A stretch of 64,000 bases of DNA from Dipteris shenzhenensis (Eukaryota > Polypodiophyta > Polypodiopsida > Gleicheniales), in assembly GCA_047967505.1 (NCBI GenBank), contig CM106539.1, one strand, 5' to 3'. The notes under the pieces are model-generated. The model was not told where the DNA came from and made no database searches. It was given only the letters and a program-made list of their open reading frames with translations. Each line of letters opens with the position of its first letter. The stretch's first letter is position 1. Made by a program: the position numbers and the translations under genes. Shown piece after piece: positions 46,981-57,334 of the stretch.

Positions 46981-47304
46981 TGGGTTGTTTTTTGTGCTCC
47001 CAGACTGCGGGCCTCATTAAGATGAGGCTCCTAATTTGACAACAGGAGCTATTGAACTTGGAGTTTGCAGATGACACAGTTCTTAAGGTGGAGGGTTTAA
47101 CAGCGAGCCCTCAGGCGGTCAGGGGTGCCTTGAATGTATATTGCGAGGCCTCTTGGGGCTAGGATCAATTGGACCAAATCCATCGGCTTACAGCGACAAA
47201 GAAGGCCCATGAGATCCGAGACGGGGGGCTGACTTTGGCTTTCCCTAGATCCCGTGGGGACAGACAGTAAGATATCTTGGTTCCTGGTGGGTATGGTTTT
47301 AGAG
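46981..47304 (+). mobile_element. LINE RT fragment (LINE E relative)
   Basis: + strand residues [20 protein letters not shown] ... [12 protein letters not shown] match LLDSEFADDTALYVEGTTTS ... VRGALAIYYEAS of LINE E, so this is a separate copy around the FADD catalytic box. It ends abruptly against the copia RNase H at about 47305. Confidence 0.8.
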
Positions 47305-49067
47305 ATTGTGCGCCAAACACACTCTACTGTAGCGGTGAAAGCTGCCTTGTACTCAGCCTCACAATTAGATGTGGCAACTGTTGGTTGCTTCTTGCTGAGC
47401 CAAGAGATACATGAATTGCCAAGCCAAAAACAATTGCCAATATGTGACACTCTAGTATCGGAACATCCTGCCCAGTCACTATTCATGTAAGCATGCATGG
47501 TAACTGAACCCTTATCACCATAGAAGAGGGCTAAATCCTGAGTGCCTCTGAGATATCTAAAGACTCTCTTCACTGCCTGCCAATGCTGTGAACTAGGCAT
47601 GTGCATGAATCTGCTGAGCTGAGATATTGCATACTGTAAGTCAGGTCTGGTGTGACATAAATAAATAAGGCATCCAACAGCCTGCTGATAAAGAGTGATA
47701 TCACATGGTGGGTTCCCATCATGAGCTGAGAATTTGAAGCCAGGGTCCACTAGAGTGGAGATTGGCTTGCAATCCTCAAACTGAAAACGATCAAGGAGCT
47801 GTCCAATATACTTGGACTGAGACATCATGATACTCCCCTCAACATGAGCAAGCTGAATGCCCAAATAATAATGGAGCTGTCCCATGTTTGACGTGTCAAA
47901 AATCTGCTGCAAATCAGCCTTGAAAGCTGCAATTTGCTGAGTATCTGGGCCCGTGATGAGCATATCATCCACATATAAAATCAGCACTAAAAAATCAGAT
48001 CCACTCCCACGGACATAAAGAGTGGGTTCTGTGGGACTATTATGAAAACCAAGGGATAGTAAGTGTGCATGAATTTTAGCATACCATGCCCTGGGTGCCT
48101 GCTTCAAACCATAAAGAGCTTTTCTAAGCCGGCATACCTTATTTTCAGAATTAACAACCTCAAAACCAGGAGGTTGTGTGACATATACTTCTTCCCGCAG
48201 ATCCCCATGAAGAAAAGCAGTCTTGATGTCAAGTTGGTACACTTGCCAATGATGATGGGCTACGATGGCAATGACACATCTAATGGTAGTAATCCTGGAT
48301 GTGGGAGCAAATGTCTCCTCAAAGTCAATGCCTTGTTGTTGAGCATACCCTTTTGCAACAAGACGGGCTTTGTATCGATCTATGCTGCCATCAAATTTCC
48401 TTTTTAATTTGTAGACCCATCGGGTAGCAATGGCATGCTTGCCGGGAGGGAGATCTACTAATTCCCATGTGTCATTTTTGGCAATGGATTGTAACTCAGC
48501 TCTCATTGCATCCATCCACTCTTTGCTGTCAAAAGCATCTTTATGGCACAAGGGCTCTTCATTGCAAGCTCTAGCAAGGAGTGCAAATTCAAGAAAGTGA
48601 CCATGCATCTGTCTATTCCTTGATCTTGTCCGGGCAGCAAAAGGCTGATCTTGTTTGCTGTCCCTCAATGTATCAAGAAGCCATCTAGGAACTTGCCTTT
48701 GCTGTCTATTGACAACTCTTTCTTCAATGACTGCATCATGAATAGTGGGATCATTTTGTGCTGGAAGAGAAACCTGCAAATCAGCATGGGGTAGTGGCTG
48801 ATTATTGCTTGGTGGAGGGCCTGCAGGAGGCTCATGTTGCTGGTCAAAGTCCTCTTCTGAGGATGGCAGAGGTAACCAAGATTCAAAGGCATCAAACATG
48901 TCAACATCTGGCTTAGCTTTGCAGTCCACAAGAGGAGAAGCTGAATGTTCAGCAAAGATTACATCTCTACTGACAATAATCTTCCCAGTATTTGGTTGGT
49001 ATAACCGATACCCTCTGCTCTCCTGGCTGTAACCAATAAAATATGCATTTGATTTCCTTGTCATCAA
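47305..49067 (-). pseudogene. Copia integrase C-terminus, reverse transcriptase and RNase H
   Basis: A long uninterrupted frame whose natural copia part ends near VECVW; it then reads through into antisense LINE sequence until 47097, creating a chimeric tail. Landmarks: [10 protein letters not shown] start [71 protein letters not shown] and [11 protein letters not shown] (the YVDD box). RNase H follows with [18 protein letters not shown] and [10 protein letters not shown]. Catalytic residues are in place, but the upstream frameshift at about 49065 and the lost 3' end make it inactive. Confidence 0.9.
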
Positions 49068-49902
49068 GCTTATGTCTCAGCTGAGATGGTACATGAACAT
49101 ATGCAAGAGACCCAAAAACTCTCATGTGTGAAAGTGAAGGCTTCCTGCCTTTCCATGCTTCATAAGGTGTAACAGTCTGCAATGCCCGTGTAGGTGATCT
49201 ATTCAGCACATAGTTGGCACACATCACTGCATCAAGCCAAAATTTATTGGGCAAAGACTTGGCCTTAAGCATGCATCTGGCCATCTCCATTGTGGACTTG
49301 TTTTTCCTTTCAGAAACAGGATTCTGCTGAGGAGTGTAAGGAGTAGTGCATGAGTGACCAATGCCTCGTGAAGACAGAAATGCATCAAACTCCTTTTACA
49401 TATACTCTCCCCCCCTATCTGTGTTGAGGGTGACAAGCTTGCATCTTGATTCATTCTCAACCATATTCAGCCACCTCTGAAAGGATGAGAAAACTTTAGC
49501 TTTGGCTTTTAAAGGATATACCCAGCGATATCTTGTGAAATCATCAATGAGAGTCATAAAATATTTTTACCCTCCAATGGCATTTGTCCTCATTGGGCCA
49601 CTGACATCACTGTGCACTAGCTGTAATTTTCTTTGTGAGAGTTTTGGACAATTCTTTTGAAAAGAAAACCGATGCATCTTACCCAAAAGACAACCCTCAC
49701 ACACATGTTTGGAAACTGTGTGAGTTTGAGGTACATCATTTGCCATCTGCTGTGAATGTAGCTTTGCAAGAGATCTATAATTGAGATGGCCCATTCTCTC
49801 ATGCCAAAGATGAGTTTCAGCAAGCTGTGAATCTGAAATAGCAAATGCTTCAATAGAAAGTGCAGCTGAATGATGATCAAGGTGATAAAGCCCCTTTTGC
49901 AA
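49068..49902 (-). pseudogene. Copia pre-integrase and integrase core
   Basis: Carries the zinc domain (LWHERMGHLNYRSL ... CEGCLLGKMHR), first catalytic Asp (LQLVHSDVSGPM), IDDFTRYRWVYPLKAK, the second Asp region (LNTDRGGEYM) and TPYTPQQNPVSERKNKSTMEMARCM with the catalytic Glu. Stops lie near 49567 and 49398, and a frameshift near 49065 separates it from the RT frame. Confidence 0.87.
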
Positions 49903-50885
49903 AGTGCCAGTGAGAACTATGGCATTGTCATCACTCTGGCAAAAGCCCCAAATTTAATGAGGGCAAATAGGCCAAATGCAGAAAAGCCCCAAATTTTGCT
50001 GAATTTTTTGCAAATGTGACCCAATGTATGATAATCTGACCCAATGTATAGCCTCAAGGCTTGAAACTGCAAAAGTAGGAGTTACTGTCCCAAACACCCG
50101 TTGAAATTGAGCTTCCAACACAAAAGCTCCAAATTTTGTTGACCTAAGTGATGACATGGCACAATGTGACAGTCCTGAACCTGAAATTAACTGAAAACTT
50201 CAATTTTTGGAAGGATTTCAGTTGTCAACCTTGTCCAAAGTATTGTATTGACAGGTGAAGGTCCAGATGTCAAAAGCCCTAAATTTTTCTGTTGGAAATT
50301 AGGGTTTGACAGTAAAAACTGTCAAAAAAAACAGTAGAAGACTGCAAGAAATTTCACACGTGCCAACTGCTGTACGAAATCCTGGAGCAAATACAACTGT
50401 ATAGATGCCAGTACGGAAACATGTACGATGCTTGTACGGAGGCTGTACGATGCCTGTATGGAAGCATGTACCGGACAAGTACGATGTACTGAATGCAGTA
50501 TGAAGTAGATAACTGAATCCAACATACGGATGTACGGATGTAGTTATGAGGTAAGTACGGTGTACTGAACAAGTACAGTGCTGGTACGCTGTACGAAAAT
50601 TATATGGCGTAGTACTATTGTACGGATACAGGTACGGGACATGTACGGAACACAGCGTACGTCTGTACGAAAAGTGCAGTGCAATGGAGCACAGTACGGC
50701 GCAGTACTGTATGCAGGTACGAACGCACGACGCATGTACGTTGTACGCCAGCGCATGTACAACAATGTATGGCGAGTGTACGGATCGCAGGTATGACGTT
50801 GAGCAAGTACGACAGATGTACGGGGCAGCTGGTACGGAAATGTACAGGTAGTTTTACGGACTGTGCGGGGACAGGAAGCAGATCC
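49903..50885 (-). other. Copia leader with dispersed GTACG motifs
   Basis: Non-coding region between the primer site and integrase. From about 50370 to 50860 it holds about 23 GTACG words (mostly TGTACGG, TGTACGA, AGTACGG and GGTACGG) at irregular spacing. It is not a simple tandem repeat. Minus-strand frames through it give Tyr/Arg/Thr/Cys-rich nonsense-like peptides. The part nearest pol (49903-50330) is ordinary AT-rich DNA. Confidence 0.8.
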
Positions 50886-50900
50886 GGGCTCTGATACCAC
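50886..50900 (-). promoter_or_regulatory. Copia primer-binding site
   Basis: The minus strand reads GTGGTATCAGAGCCC just after the 5' LTR, a clear initiator tRNA-Met site. Confidence 0.93.
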
Positions 50901-51140
50901 TGTAGGATCGATGAATAGAAAGAGAGAGAGAGAGCAAGGTACAAAGAGTCGATAGAGTCTGCGTCACATCAAAACTAGGATAGTGAAAAAAAGGAGTACA
51001 AGGTACTTGTACCTAGACCTAGGACTAAGTATCCTAGGTGTCACATAGGACTAAGTGTCCTATGTGGCCTAAAAGGCACTAACACTACAAGTGCCTATAT
51101 TTATGCCTACAAGGCACATACCATGGCCTATAGGGCATCA
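50901..51140 (-). repeat. 5' LTR of the copia element
   Basis: 240 bp, in element orientation TGATGCCCTATAGG to GATCCTACA, so the ends are TG...CA. It contains a short (GA)n run at 50921-50936 and repeated short words such as AGGACTAAGT. The partner LTR is not in the window. Confidence 0.8.
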
Positions 51141-53190
51141 CTAGAACCACCAGGAGATGGCCTACACTTCGAACCATATCAAAGGCTTTGCGGAAATCCA
51201 CAAAGCAACAATATACCCTCTGCTTCCGTGCCCTCGCCTCCTCGATGATACACCTGAGTGTGAGAATGTGATCCATGGTTCCATGATCGCGTCGGAATCC
51301 AGCCTTTCCGACTGCTCTAAGTCTGACTGATCTCAGAATCAAGTACTGATGCATAAATCTTGGACATGACATGTCCGATCATAATGGTCTTGTAGTTCTC
51401 CGGGCTCATGGGATCCCCTGCCTTGTGGATGGGTGAGATAGTGTTGATAGTCCAGGTGCGTAGAAGTCCCAAACAAACAGCTTCATTAAAGAGCTTTGCT
51501 AAGATCGGGGCTAGGAGATTAATCTCATATGTAATGAATTTAGTACATTAGGCCCTAGTGAAAAGTGTGCAGGATGTGAGGCGAGGTATGTGAGAGATCA
51601 GGAGCTGGCTGATTTGGGATATCATAGAGTGTGTGTGCATAATTATGCCAGACTAGAGTGTCAGTGAGTGGTGAAGGGGACCGGCCCTCTAGAAATCTCC
51701 ACCAAAAGTCCTTAGAGTTGTTACTCAACAGAATATTCAGTAGTTCTTCCTCATTTTGGCAGACGAAATCCAGCTTCTTCCTACGTACCAATCGACGATA
51801 CTCACGTAGCATCTCTAGCTCGTTCGGGAGGTAGTTTTTGGTTTCAAATTTAAGTTGACGGCGTAAGCCTTGCACTCATCATCGTACCAGCTATTACAAG
51901 GGACGGTCCTAGGTGTTGGTGGACGAGTGGCGCGAGTAGTGTGGGGGAAAGCATGAAGGGCAGTCTCATGGAGTGAGGTGACCAGAGCAGCACGGTCCTC
52001 TAGTAAGGGTATAAAATCAATATATGTAAGAAGTATGTAAAGGCAAGCTGAATATATAGGCGAGAGGTTATGGTCGAAATGTATGTCATGATAAGTGGTG
52101 TGAGTAATCTGTGGTGTGAGAGGTACTGTGAGATAGAGTGTAGAGATACTAAAGAAGAGGTATGTGTGATCATCCCCGGGAGGACAGGGTGCGACGGTAA
52201 AATCAGTGATAAGAGAGGTGAAGGCAGGGGATCCCATGATGTAGTCAACAACGCTAGAACCCCCTCCATGTGGGAAGTAGGTAAAACCATCTGAGGAGGG
52301 TCATCTATCAAGACCATTATAACTAATATGATCATGCATCCTGCCTAGATCTAACAGGGCCTGCTCGTAAGATGTGACCGGAGCTCGTCTACTAGCTGAA
52401 ACTCGCATCATACCTGCATCCTCAAGATCAATGTCTGGCAGTAAAATGGAATCGTCTTTGAAGTCGAGAAGTGGTACCTGACAAGCCCTTGTCCTCGCGT
52501 TGAAGTCCCCAACCAGCAGGACTTCCCTACGGCTCGAGAGGCTGACAATGTCCTGGTATAGAGCTGCGTATGGTGATGTTTCCATCTCCTCTCGGACATC
52601 TCGAGCAAGTGTGAGGTCTCGGGAGGGAAATAGCATACTGCAACGAACAAATCTCGGCAATCTAAGTGTCGGATCCGGATCCAGAGAAATCTGGAGAGTG
52701 TATCTCTCCGCTCTACAGAGAGAGTCCCCAAAAGAGTAGACTTGTAAAGAACTGCTGCTACTCTCGATCCTCGTACTCCCCCTATGTCCCTTGTCTCATC
52801 TGTGTATGCAGACTCCCATGTATACTTGCTAACTATTGGTAGTGGGCGCTTTGGACTTTGATGTGTCTTTGTATAAAAGACTATGTCACAACTTGCATAA
52901 GATTTTGAGAAGCTCCCTGGTTCTCACCATAAGTTTCCATTACAGTTCAAAAAATGGTATAGGACAGGGTCTCGGTATGCTGAGTCTCATAAACCCTGCC
53001 TCCCTATGTGGGAGGAGGAGCAAATGCCCGACGGGGGCCAGTAAGGAGTCGTCCATCTCGAACTACTATCCACTTTCCATTTTTGCAGGCCTGATCTTGC
53101 TGCTTTATCAGATTGCACCTCTCCTCAACCTGCGAAGGGGTGAGATCCTCATCCATGGATATCGATGGCTAGTCTCGTAAGATGTCTCGC
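51141..53190 (-). mobile_element. LINE F, truncated second-lineage LINE
   Basis: Minus strand, homologous to LINE C. It begins inside ORF1 (DEDLTPSQVEERCNLI ... GKWIVVRDGRLLTG, 53160-53007), whose stop TAG is at 53004-53006. Eighteen codons later comes the endonuclease start (NCNG, with one base lost before it), then LLVGDFNARTRACQ and the linker (YRRLVRRKKLDFVCQNEEEL). RT starts with VGKAGFRRDHGTMDHILTL and CFVDFRKAFDMV. It is cut by the copia LTR at 51140. Many frameshifts. Its 5' truncation point abuts the (GA)n tract at 53195. Confidence 0.87.
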
Positions 53191-53194
<4 letters not shown>

Positions 53195-53243
<49 letters not shown>

Positions 53244-53250
53244 AAGAAAG
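53195..53250. repeat. (GA)n(GAAA)n tract at the LINE C 3' end
   Basis: About 22 GA units followed by three GAAA units on the + strand. In LINE orientation this is (CTTT)3(CT)n directly after the 3' UTR, that is, the LINE's tail. Confidence 0.95.
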
Positions 53251-53430
53251 TGTATTATTGTCCACTAAAGGCCAAAATGGGCCCATGGGACATCAAGAAC
53301 TCTGCATACAAGATAGCACAAAATCAACGTGCCACAAAGAAGAGGCATCGTCGAATATCATCTAAGTGCTACGCAATACAATGCAAGTGAAAGTACATAA
53401 TGTCAAATCTGAGCCTAAATACAAAGTAAA

Positions 53431-55416
53431 CTAGATGCAAGAAAACCGCCCCTGGGTGCAAAATGGTGGGATGAGTACAATATGCCAATGCAAAGATACA
53501 AGTCCAGGTGTCACGGAGTCTGAGAACCAAAATAATACTGGAAATCCTGTCCATCGACTCTGCCTCCTGCTATGAGAGTACAAATCTGAGCAAAGGTGAG
53601 GTGAGCGGCTGGTGGGGCGAGATCTCCATGAGTAAGTCTCCTCCGAAAAGCTGCCATCATCCTGGAATCGTCTGGAGATGAAGCGGCAAGTACGTCCCCT
53701 ATGTAACAAGATCCTGCGGCGTCTACAAACCATCTCATATGTACATCCACAGGGTGGAGGCATGTGTCTTGTGTGAGCTCTGACCTCCTCATGCTCCTCC
53801 TGGTCTCTGTCCTTTGGTATAGCGTGTGCCTGAGCTCTATCATGCTGGGCTCTATCACGCTCCGATCTGTGCTGATGGTCTCTGAGGTAGTCTCGTCGAA
53901 GCATAGTGGCCTCCCTGACATAAAGAGCTAGGCAATGCTGATCCTCGTAGTCCATCACTCGTGAGAGAGGTCCAAAGCCATCCGTGAAGAGACAGTGGAA
54001 TCTACCTCTGAGCTCATAATATAGCGTGCATCTGCAAATGAAGTGCTCCTCTGACTCCACCTCTCCCATGGTGCAACAAGGGCAGATCCTGGTCTCTCGG
54101 CCTGGTCGCCGTCCATCCTCCATGCGTCGCATCCTACCAGCCTCTATCTCGAGCTGATGCGAAGAGACTCTAAGCTGGCCAAGGGCAATCCTCAGTGAGT
54201 GGGACATGTGGATACCTGTATAGCCTGGTGGAATGACAAACCCATCCTCTGAGATCCGAAGAAAGTGGTCACGATATGTGGCCATCTTCGTCGGAAGCTG
54301 CGTGGGATAAATCCAAGTGCGATATGTATGAAGCTGTAGCAAGTCTGCTCTCGTGACCTGGCTAAGCTCGTGGCGAGTCAACTCGAGATGAGGGGCATCC
54401 ATGCTGTATCGGAAGGGAGGCAGTCTATCCATGTCTAGTCCAAGAGATGTGAGCCACCTAGTGAGTCTGAAGTACCAGCAATATCGGGCCCCAGATCGTG
54501 CCAACTTCATAGAAGATGCAAGTGCTAACCATGGCAACCGAGCTCTGCCTGCTGCTGAGTCTCCAAACTCCCTAACCCTGTGCAAATACATGACCGACTG
54601 AAACGTTGCATCCAATGCAAGGGGAGTAGCTCCAAACTCTGCTAGCATGATCTCGTGCGGAACTGTAGCCTTGGCCCTAATGAGCCGAGAGAACATGATG
54701 ATCTGTAACCTCTCTACTCGTCTCCAATCTGCAGCGCCGAGGTCTCCTGCCCAGAAAGGAGCTGCATACATCGCAACTGGTCTCACCAATGTATCAAAAA
54801 GCAAGGATTTCGTATCGGGATGCTGAAAGTGGGACTGAAAACACTGACGCTGAAGATGAGCCAACGAAGCATACCCTTTACTAATCCTATCTCGTGCTGC
54901 ATATGTCATGGTGAAGATCGGTCCCCTGAAAACTGCCCCCAAATAAGTGTACTCTCTAACAAGCTCAATGGGCTGTCCGTCATAAGTGAAGCAAAACTCA
55001 TCTGTGCTGTAAATACGATCAGAGGTGTTGAAAACCATAACCTTGGTCTTGCCAAGGTTTACGGTCAACCCCCTGTCTTGGCAAAACCTGTGGAGTGCCT
55101 CAATATGTGCCTGGAGGCCCTGAGCAATAGAGGAAATGAGAACCACATCGTCTGCATACAGGAGGATAGGAATGGAGGATCCTGAGAGAGTAGAGCCCAC
55201 ACCGCCTGTCATCTGTACAAACATCTCTAGCTCATCAATATATAATCCAAAGAGAGTAGGAGAGAGCGGGCAACCCTGCTTCACCCCAAACGTGCTGCAT
55301 ACCTCCTCTGAGAGCCCCTCACGTGTCCGAACCCGACCAGTGACCCTCTCATACAAAGCCATGATAGCCCACTGTATCTCTCCACTGAAGCCCATCTGAC
55401 GAATCCTCTGAAACAA
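53431..55416 (-). CDS. LINE C ORF2: RT core and C-terminal domain
   Basis: An open frame of 661 residues. It begins after RT motif A with IRQMGFSGEIQWAIMALYER. Then come CSTFGVKQGCPLSPTLFGLY, ILLYADDVVLIS (catalytic YADD) and LTVNLGKTKVMVF. The extended connection region follows (GYASLAHLQRQCFQSHFQ, LPWLALASSM, SLRIALGQLRVSSHQLEIE), then a CX2CX8HX4C motif (CPCCTMGEVESEEHFICRC) with [12 protein letters not shown]. The last 100 or so residues may be read in the wrong frame: an overlapping frame (53511-53921) is also open. It is out of frame with the upstream RT start. Confidence 0.88.
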   Translation of the reverse strand: MFQRIRQMGFSGEIQWAIMALYERVTGRVRTREGLSEEVCSTFGVKQGCPLSPTLFGLYIDELEMFVQMTGGVGSTLSGSSIPILLYADDVVLISSIAQGLQAHIEALHRFCQDRGLTVNLGKTKVMVFNTSDRIYSTDEFCFTYDGQPIELVREYTYLGAVFRGPIFTMTYAARDRISKGYASLAHLQRQCFQSHFQHPDTKSLLFDTLVRPVAMYAAPFWAGDLGAADWRRVERLQIIMFSRLIRAKATVPHEIMLAEFGATPLALDATFQSVMYLHRVREFGDSAAGRARLPWLALASSMKLARSGARYCWYFRLTRWLTSLGLDMDRLPPFRYSMDAPHLELTRHELSQVTRADLLQLHTYRTWIYPTQLPTKMATYRDHFLRISEDGFVIPPGYTGIHMSHSLRIALGQLRVSSHQLEIEAGRMRRMEDGRRPGRETRICPCCTMGEVESEEHFICRCTLYYELRGRFHCLFTDGFGPLSRVMDYEDQHCLALYVREATMLRRDYLRDHQHRSERDRAQHDRAQAHAIPKDRDQEEHEEVRAHTRHMPPPCGCTYEMVCRRRRILLHRGRTCRFISRRFQDDGSFSEETYSWRSRPTSRSPHLCSDLYSHSRRQSRWTGFPVLFWFSDSVTPGLVSLHWHIVLIPPFCTQGRFSCI

Positions 55417-56675
55417 TGTGAATCACGGAACTGTGTCAAATGCCTTCCTGAAGTCCACGAACAACAATAAAGCCGTTGCCTTCGTGACTTCGCCTCCTCT
55501 ATCAGTGCCTTGAGTGTGAGGATGTGGTCAAGTGTCGAATGATCCCTGCGAAATCCAGCCTGCCCTCTGGCTCTGAGTCCGGTCGTCTCGGCATGGTAAT
55601 TTATACGGCTTTCCAAAACTGATGCATAGATCTTGGCCATAACGTGGCCAATCATGATGGTCCTGTAATTCGACAGCTCCATAGGGTCCCCCGACTTGTG
55701 GATAGGTACTATGGTATTGCCTAACTAGGACTGTGGTAGGCCTGTACAAACAGACTCATTGAAGAGACGGGAAAGAACAAAATCTAAGGCATCAATCCCA
55801 TGGATTACATACTCCGCTTGCAATCCATCATGATCCTTAGCTCTCCCGTTCTTCAATCGGTGGACTGCTGCACGGACACTCTCTTGTGTGAAGAGACTAG
55901 ATGAAGCTGGCCTAGGGGTATGGGATAAATCGATGGCTGGCTGATCTGGAACATCGTATAGAGCTGAAGTATATGCAGACCAGACACGTGGATCTGTGAG
56001 GGGGCTCTGAGACTTCAAGCGGAGGAATTTTCTCCAGAATTCCTTGGAGTCACAGCTGAAAAGCAAGCTTCTCAGCTCCTCCTCATTCCGGGCTAGAAAT
56101 TGGCGTTTCTTGCGCCTAACCAACCGCTTGTAGTCTCTCTTGGTTTCGGCAAGGAGGGGAGACTTCTCCTTGGTCTCAAGGTGAAGTTTCTTGCGGAGTT
56201 CCTTACACTCCTCGTCATACCAACCGTTGCAAGGAACAAGACCAACCGATGGGGGACTAGACGAATGACATGTGGCAGGGAACGACATGTGAGCGGCAGA
56301 AACGAGTGAAGTATGTACAAGTTTCCACCGGTCCTGCGTGGATGGTAGAGCATCTAATAGATGAGGACGGAGTAGGCGGCTGAGGTTCTGGCTATATACA
56401 TCATCGAACTGGTGGTCGAAATGAACCTCATAATAGGGTTGGCGGTTGTGATAACGAGGGGGGGGTGGGTCATGGGAGACATGAGTCAAAGTAAAGTGGA
56501 TGAGTGCATGGTCGGCAGAGGGCATGAAGGGGCTAACAGTAAGGCTATGGATGGAAGGGACTAGAGTCGGGGGACCTATGATGTAGTCAATCACGCTAGT
56601 ACCACGCCCAGAAGCAGAAGAGAATGTAGGCATGGAAGACTGTGGCCACCTGGACAAGCCGTTATAAATGACCAT
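55417..56675 (-). pseudogene. LINE C ORF2: endonuclease end, linker and RT start
   Basis: Frame shared by 56675-55725 and 55682-55281, interrupted by a TAG near 55725 at an expected Trp. It contains GRGTSVIDYIIGPP and PSADHALIHF (endonuclease SDH-type motif, here ADH), the basic linker YKRLVRRKKRQFLARNEEEL, KNGRAKDHDGLQAEYV, IGHVMAKIYASVL, GQAGFRRDHSTLDHILTLKA and RLYCC just before motif A. Frameshifts lie at both ends. Confidence 0.85.
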
Positions 56676-57334
56676 ACCGTGTGAGGTGAGGAGCTCCAGT
56701 AACTGACGTCCCTGATCTGTGGGCTGTACTGGCTGTCTGATGAAGTCCGACAGAGGCTATCATCGTGAAATGCTGGGAGTATGACCGGATCCTCCATGAA
56801 GTCATAAGTGAGGGCCTGTCTGTCTGAGGTCCTCGCGTTGAAGTCTCCTAAAAGGATGACTTCTCTGCGATGTGAAAAATCTGCAATGTCCGCTGAGAGA
56901 TCCTCAAATATGGACTGGCCTGGTCCAGTGGAAGAATAGATCGACTGCGCCGGGGGGAAGTAGCAAACTGCAATAAAAAGATCTCGCTGAGGGGCTCTGC
57001 GGCGGATGCGTACCCACAAGAATCGGGCATGTGAATCCGCTCTCTCCACTTTGATGATCCGATCGAGATACTCTCTGTACAAAATGGCCACTCCTCCAGA
57101 TCCTCTCACTCCAAATGTCCGAGTGTGCTGCCTGAAAGCAGATCTCCATGTATACCCTGTCACTCGTGGCAAAGGTCTCTCTGGACTCTCGTGTGTCTCC
57201 GTGAAAAAGATGATATCTCTCCCAAAGAATGCCCCCCGTAGATTGCCTGGCTGTGCTGTAAAAGAACCATTGCAGTTCCATACAGCGATGCGTAGACTAT
57301 CTGACGGGTGGTGTGTCCCATGGGCCCTGTCCCG
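56591..57334 (-). pseudogene. LINE C ORF2: N-terminal endonuclease
   Basis: Starts directly after the ORF1 stop in the same frame. Eighteen codons on comes AVWNCNGSF (the WNxNG box), then FFTETHESP (with the metal-binding Glu), GSGGVAILYREYL, FIAVCYFPP and ILLGDFNART. No ATG lies between the ORF1 stop and WNCNG, nor in the following 30 codons examined. A frameshift near 56670 moves the rest to another frame. The endonuclease cuts target DNA for priming. Confidence 0.88.

Larger units (their letters stand above)
47305..51140 (-). mobile_element. Ty1-copia element with one LTR, gag region lost
   Basis: Minus-strand element with a 5' LTR (50901-51140), primer site, a leader rich in GTACG, then integrase, RT and RNase H. 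The gag and protease genes are absent: the leader passes directly into the pre-integrase region (GTLQKGLYHLD near 49905). The 3' end stops within RNase H at VECVW (about 47308), where a LINE fragment begins, so the 3' LTR is missing. Two stops and one frameshift affect the integrase. It lies next to LINE F, which it probably interrupted. Confidence 0.88.

Noticed and set aside
50370-50860. CRISPR-like or satellite array
   Set aside because: The GTACG words are short and irregularly spaced with no constant repeat or spacer length, and the context is a plant retrotransposon leader.
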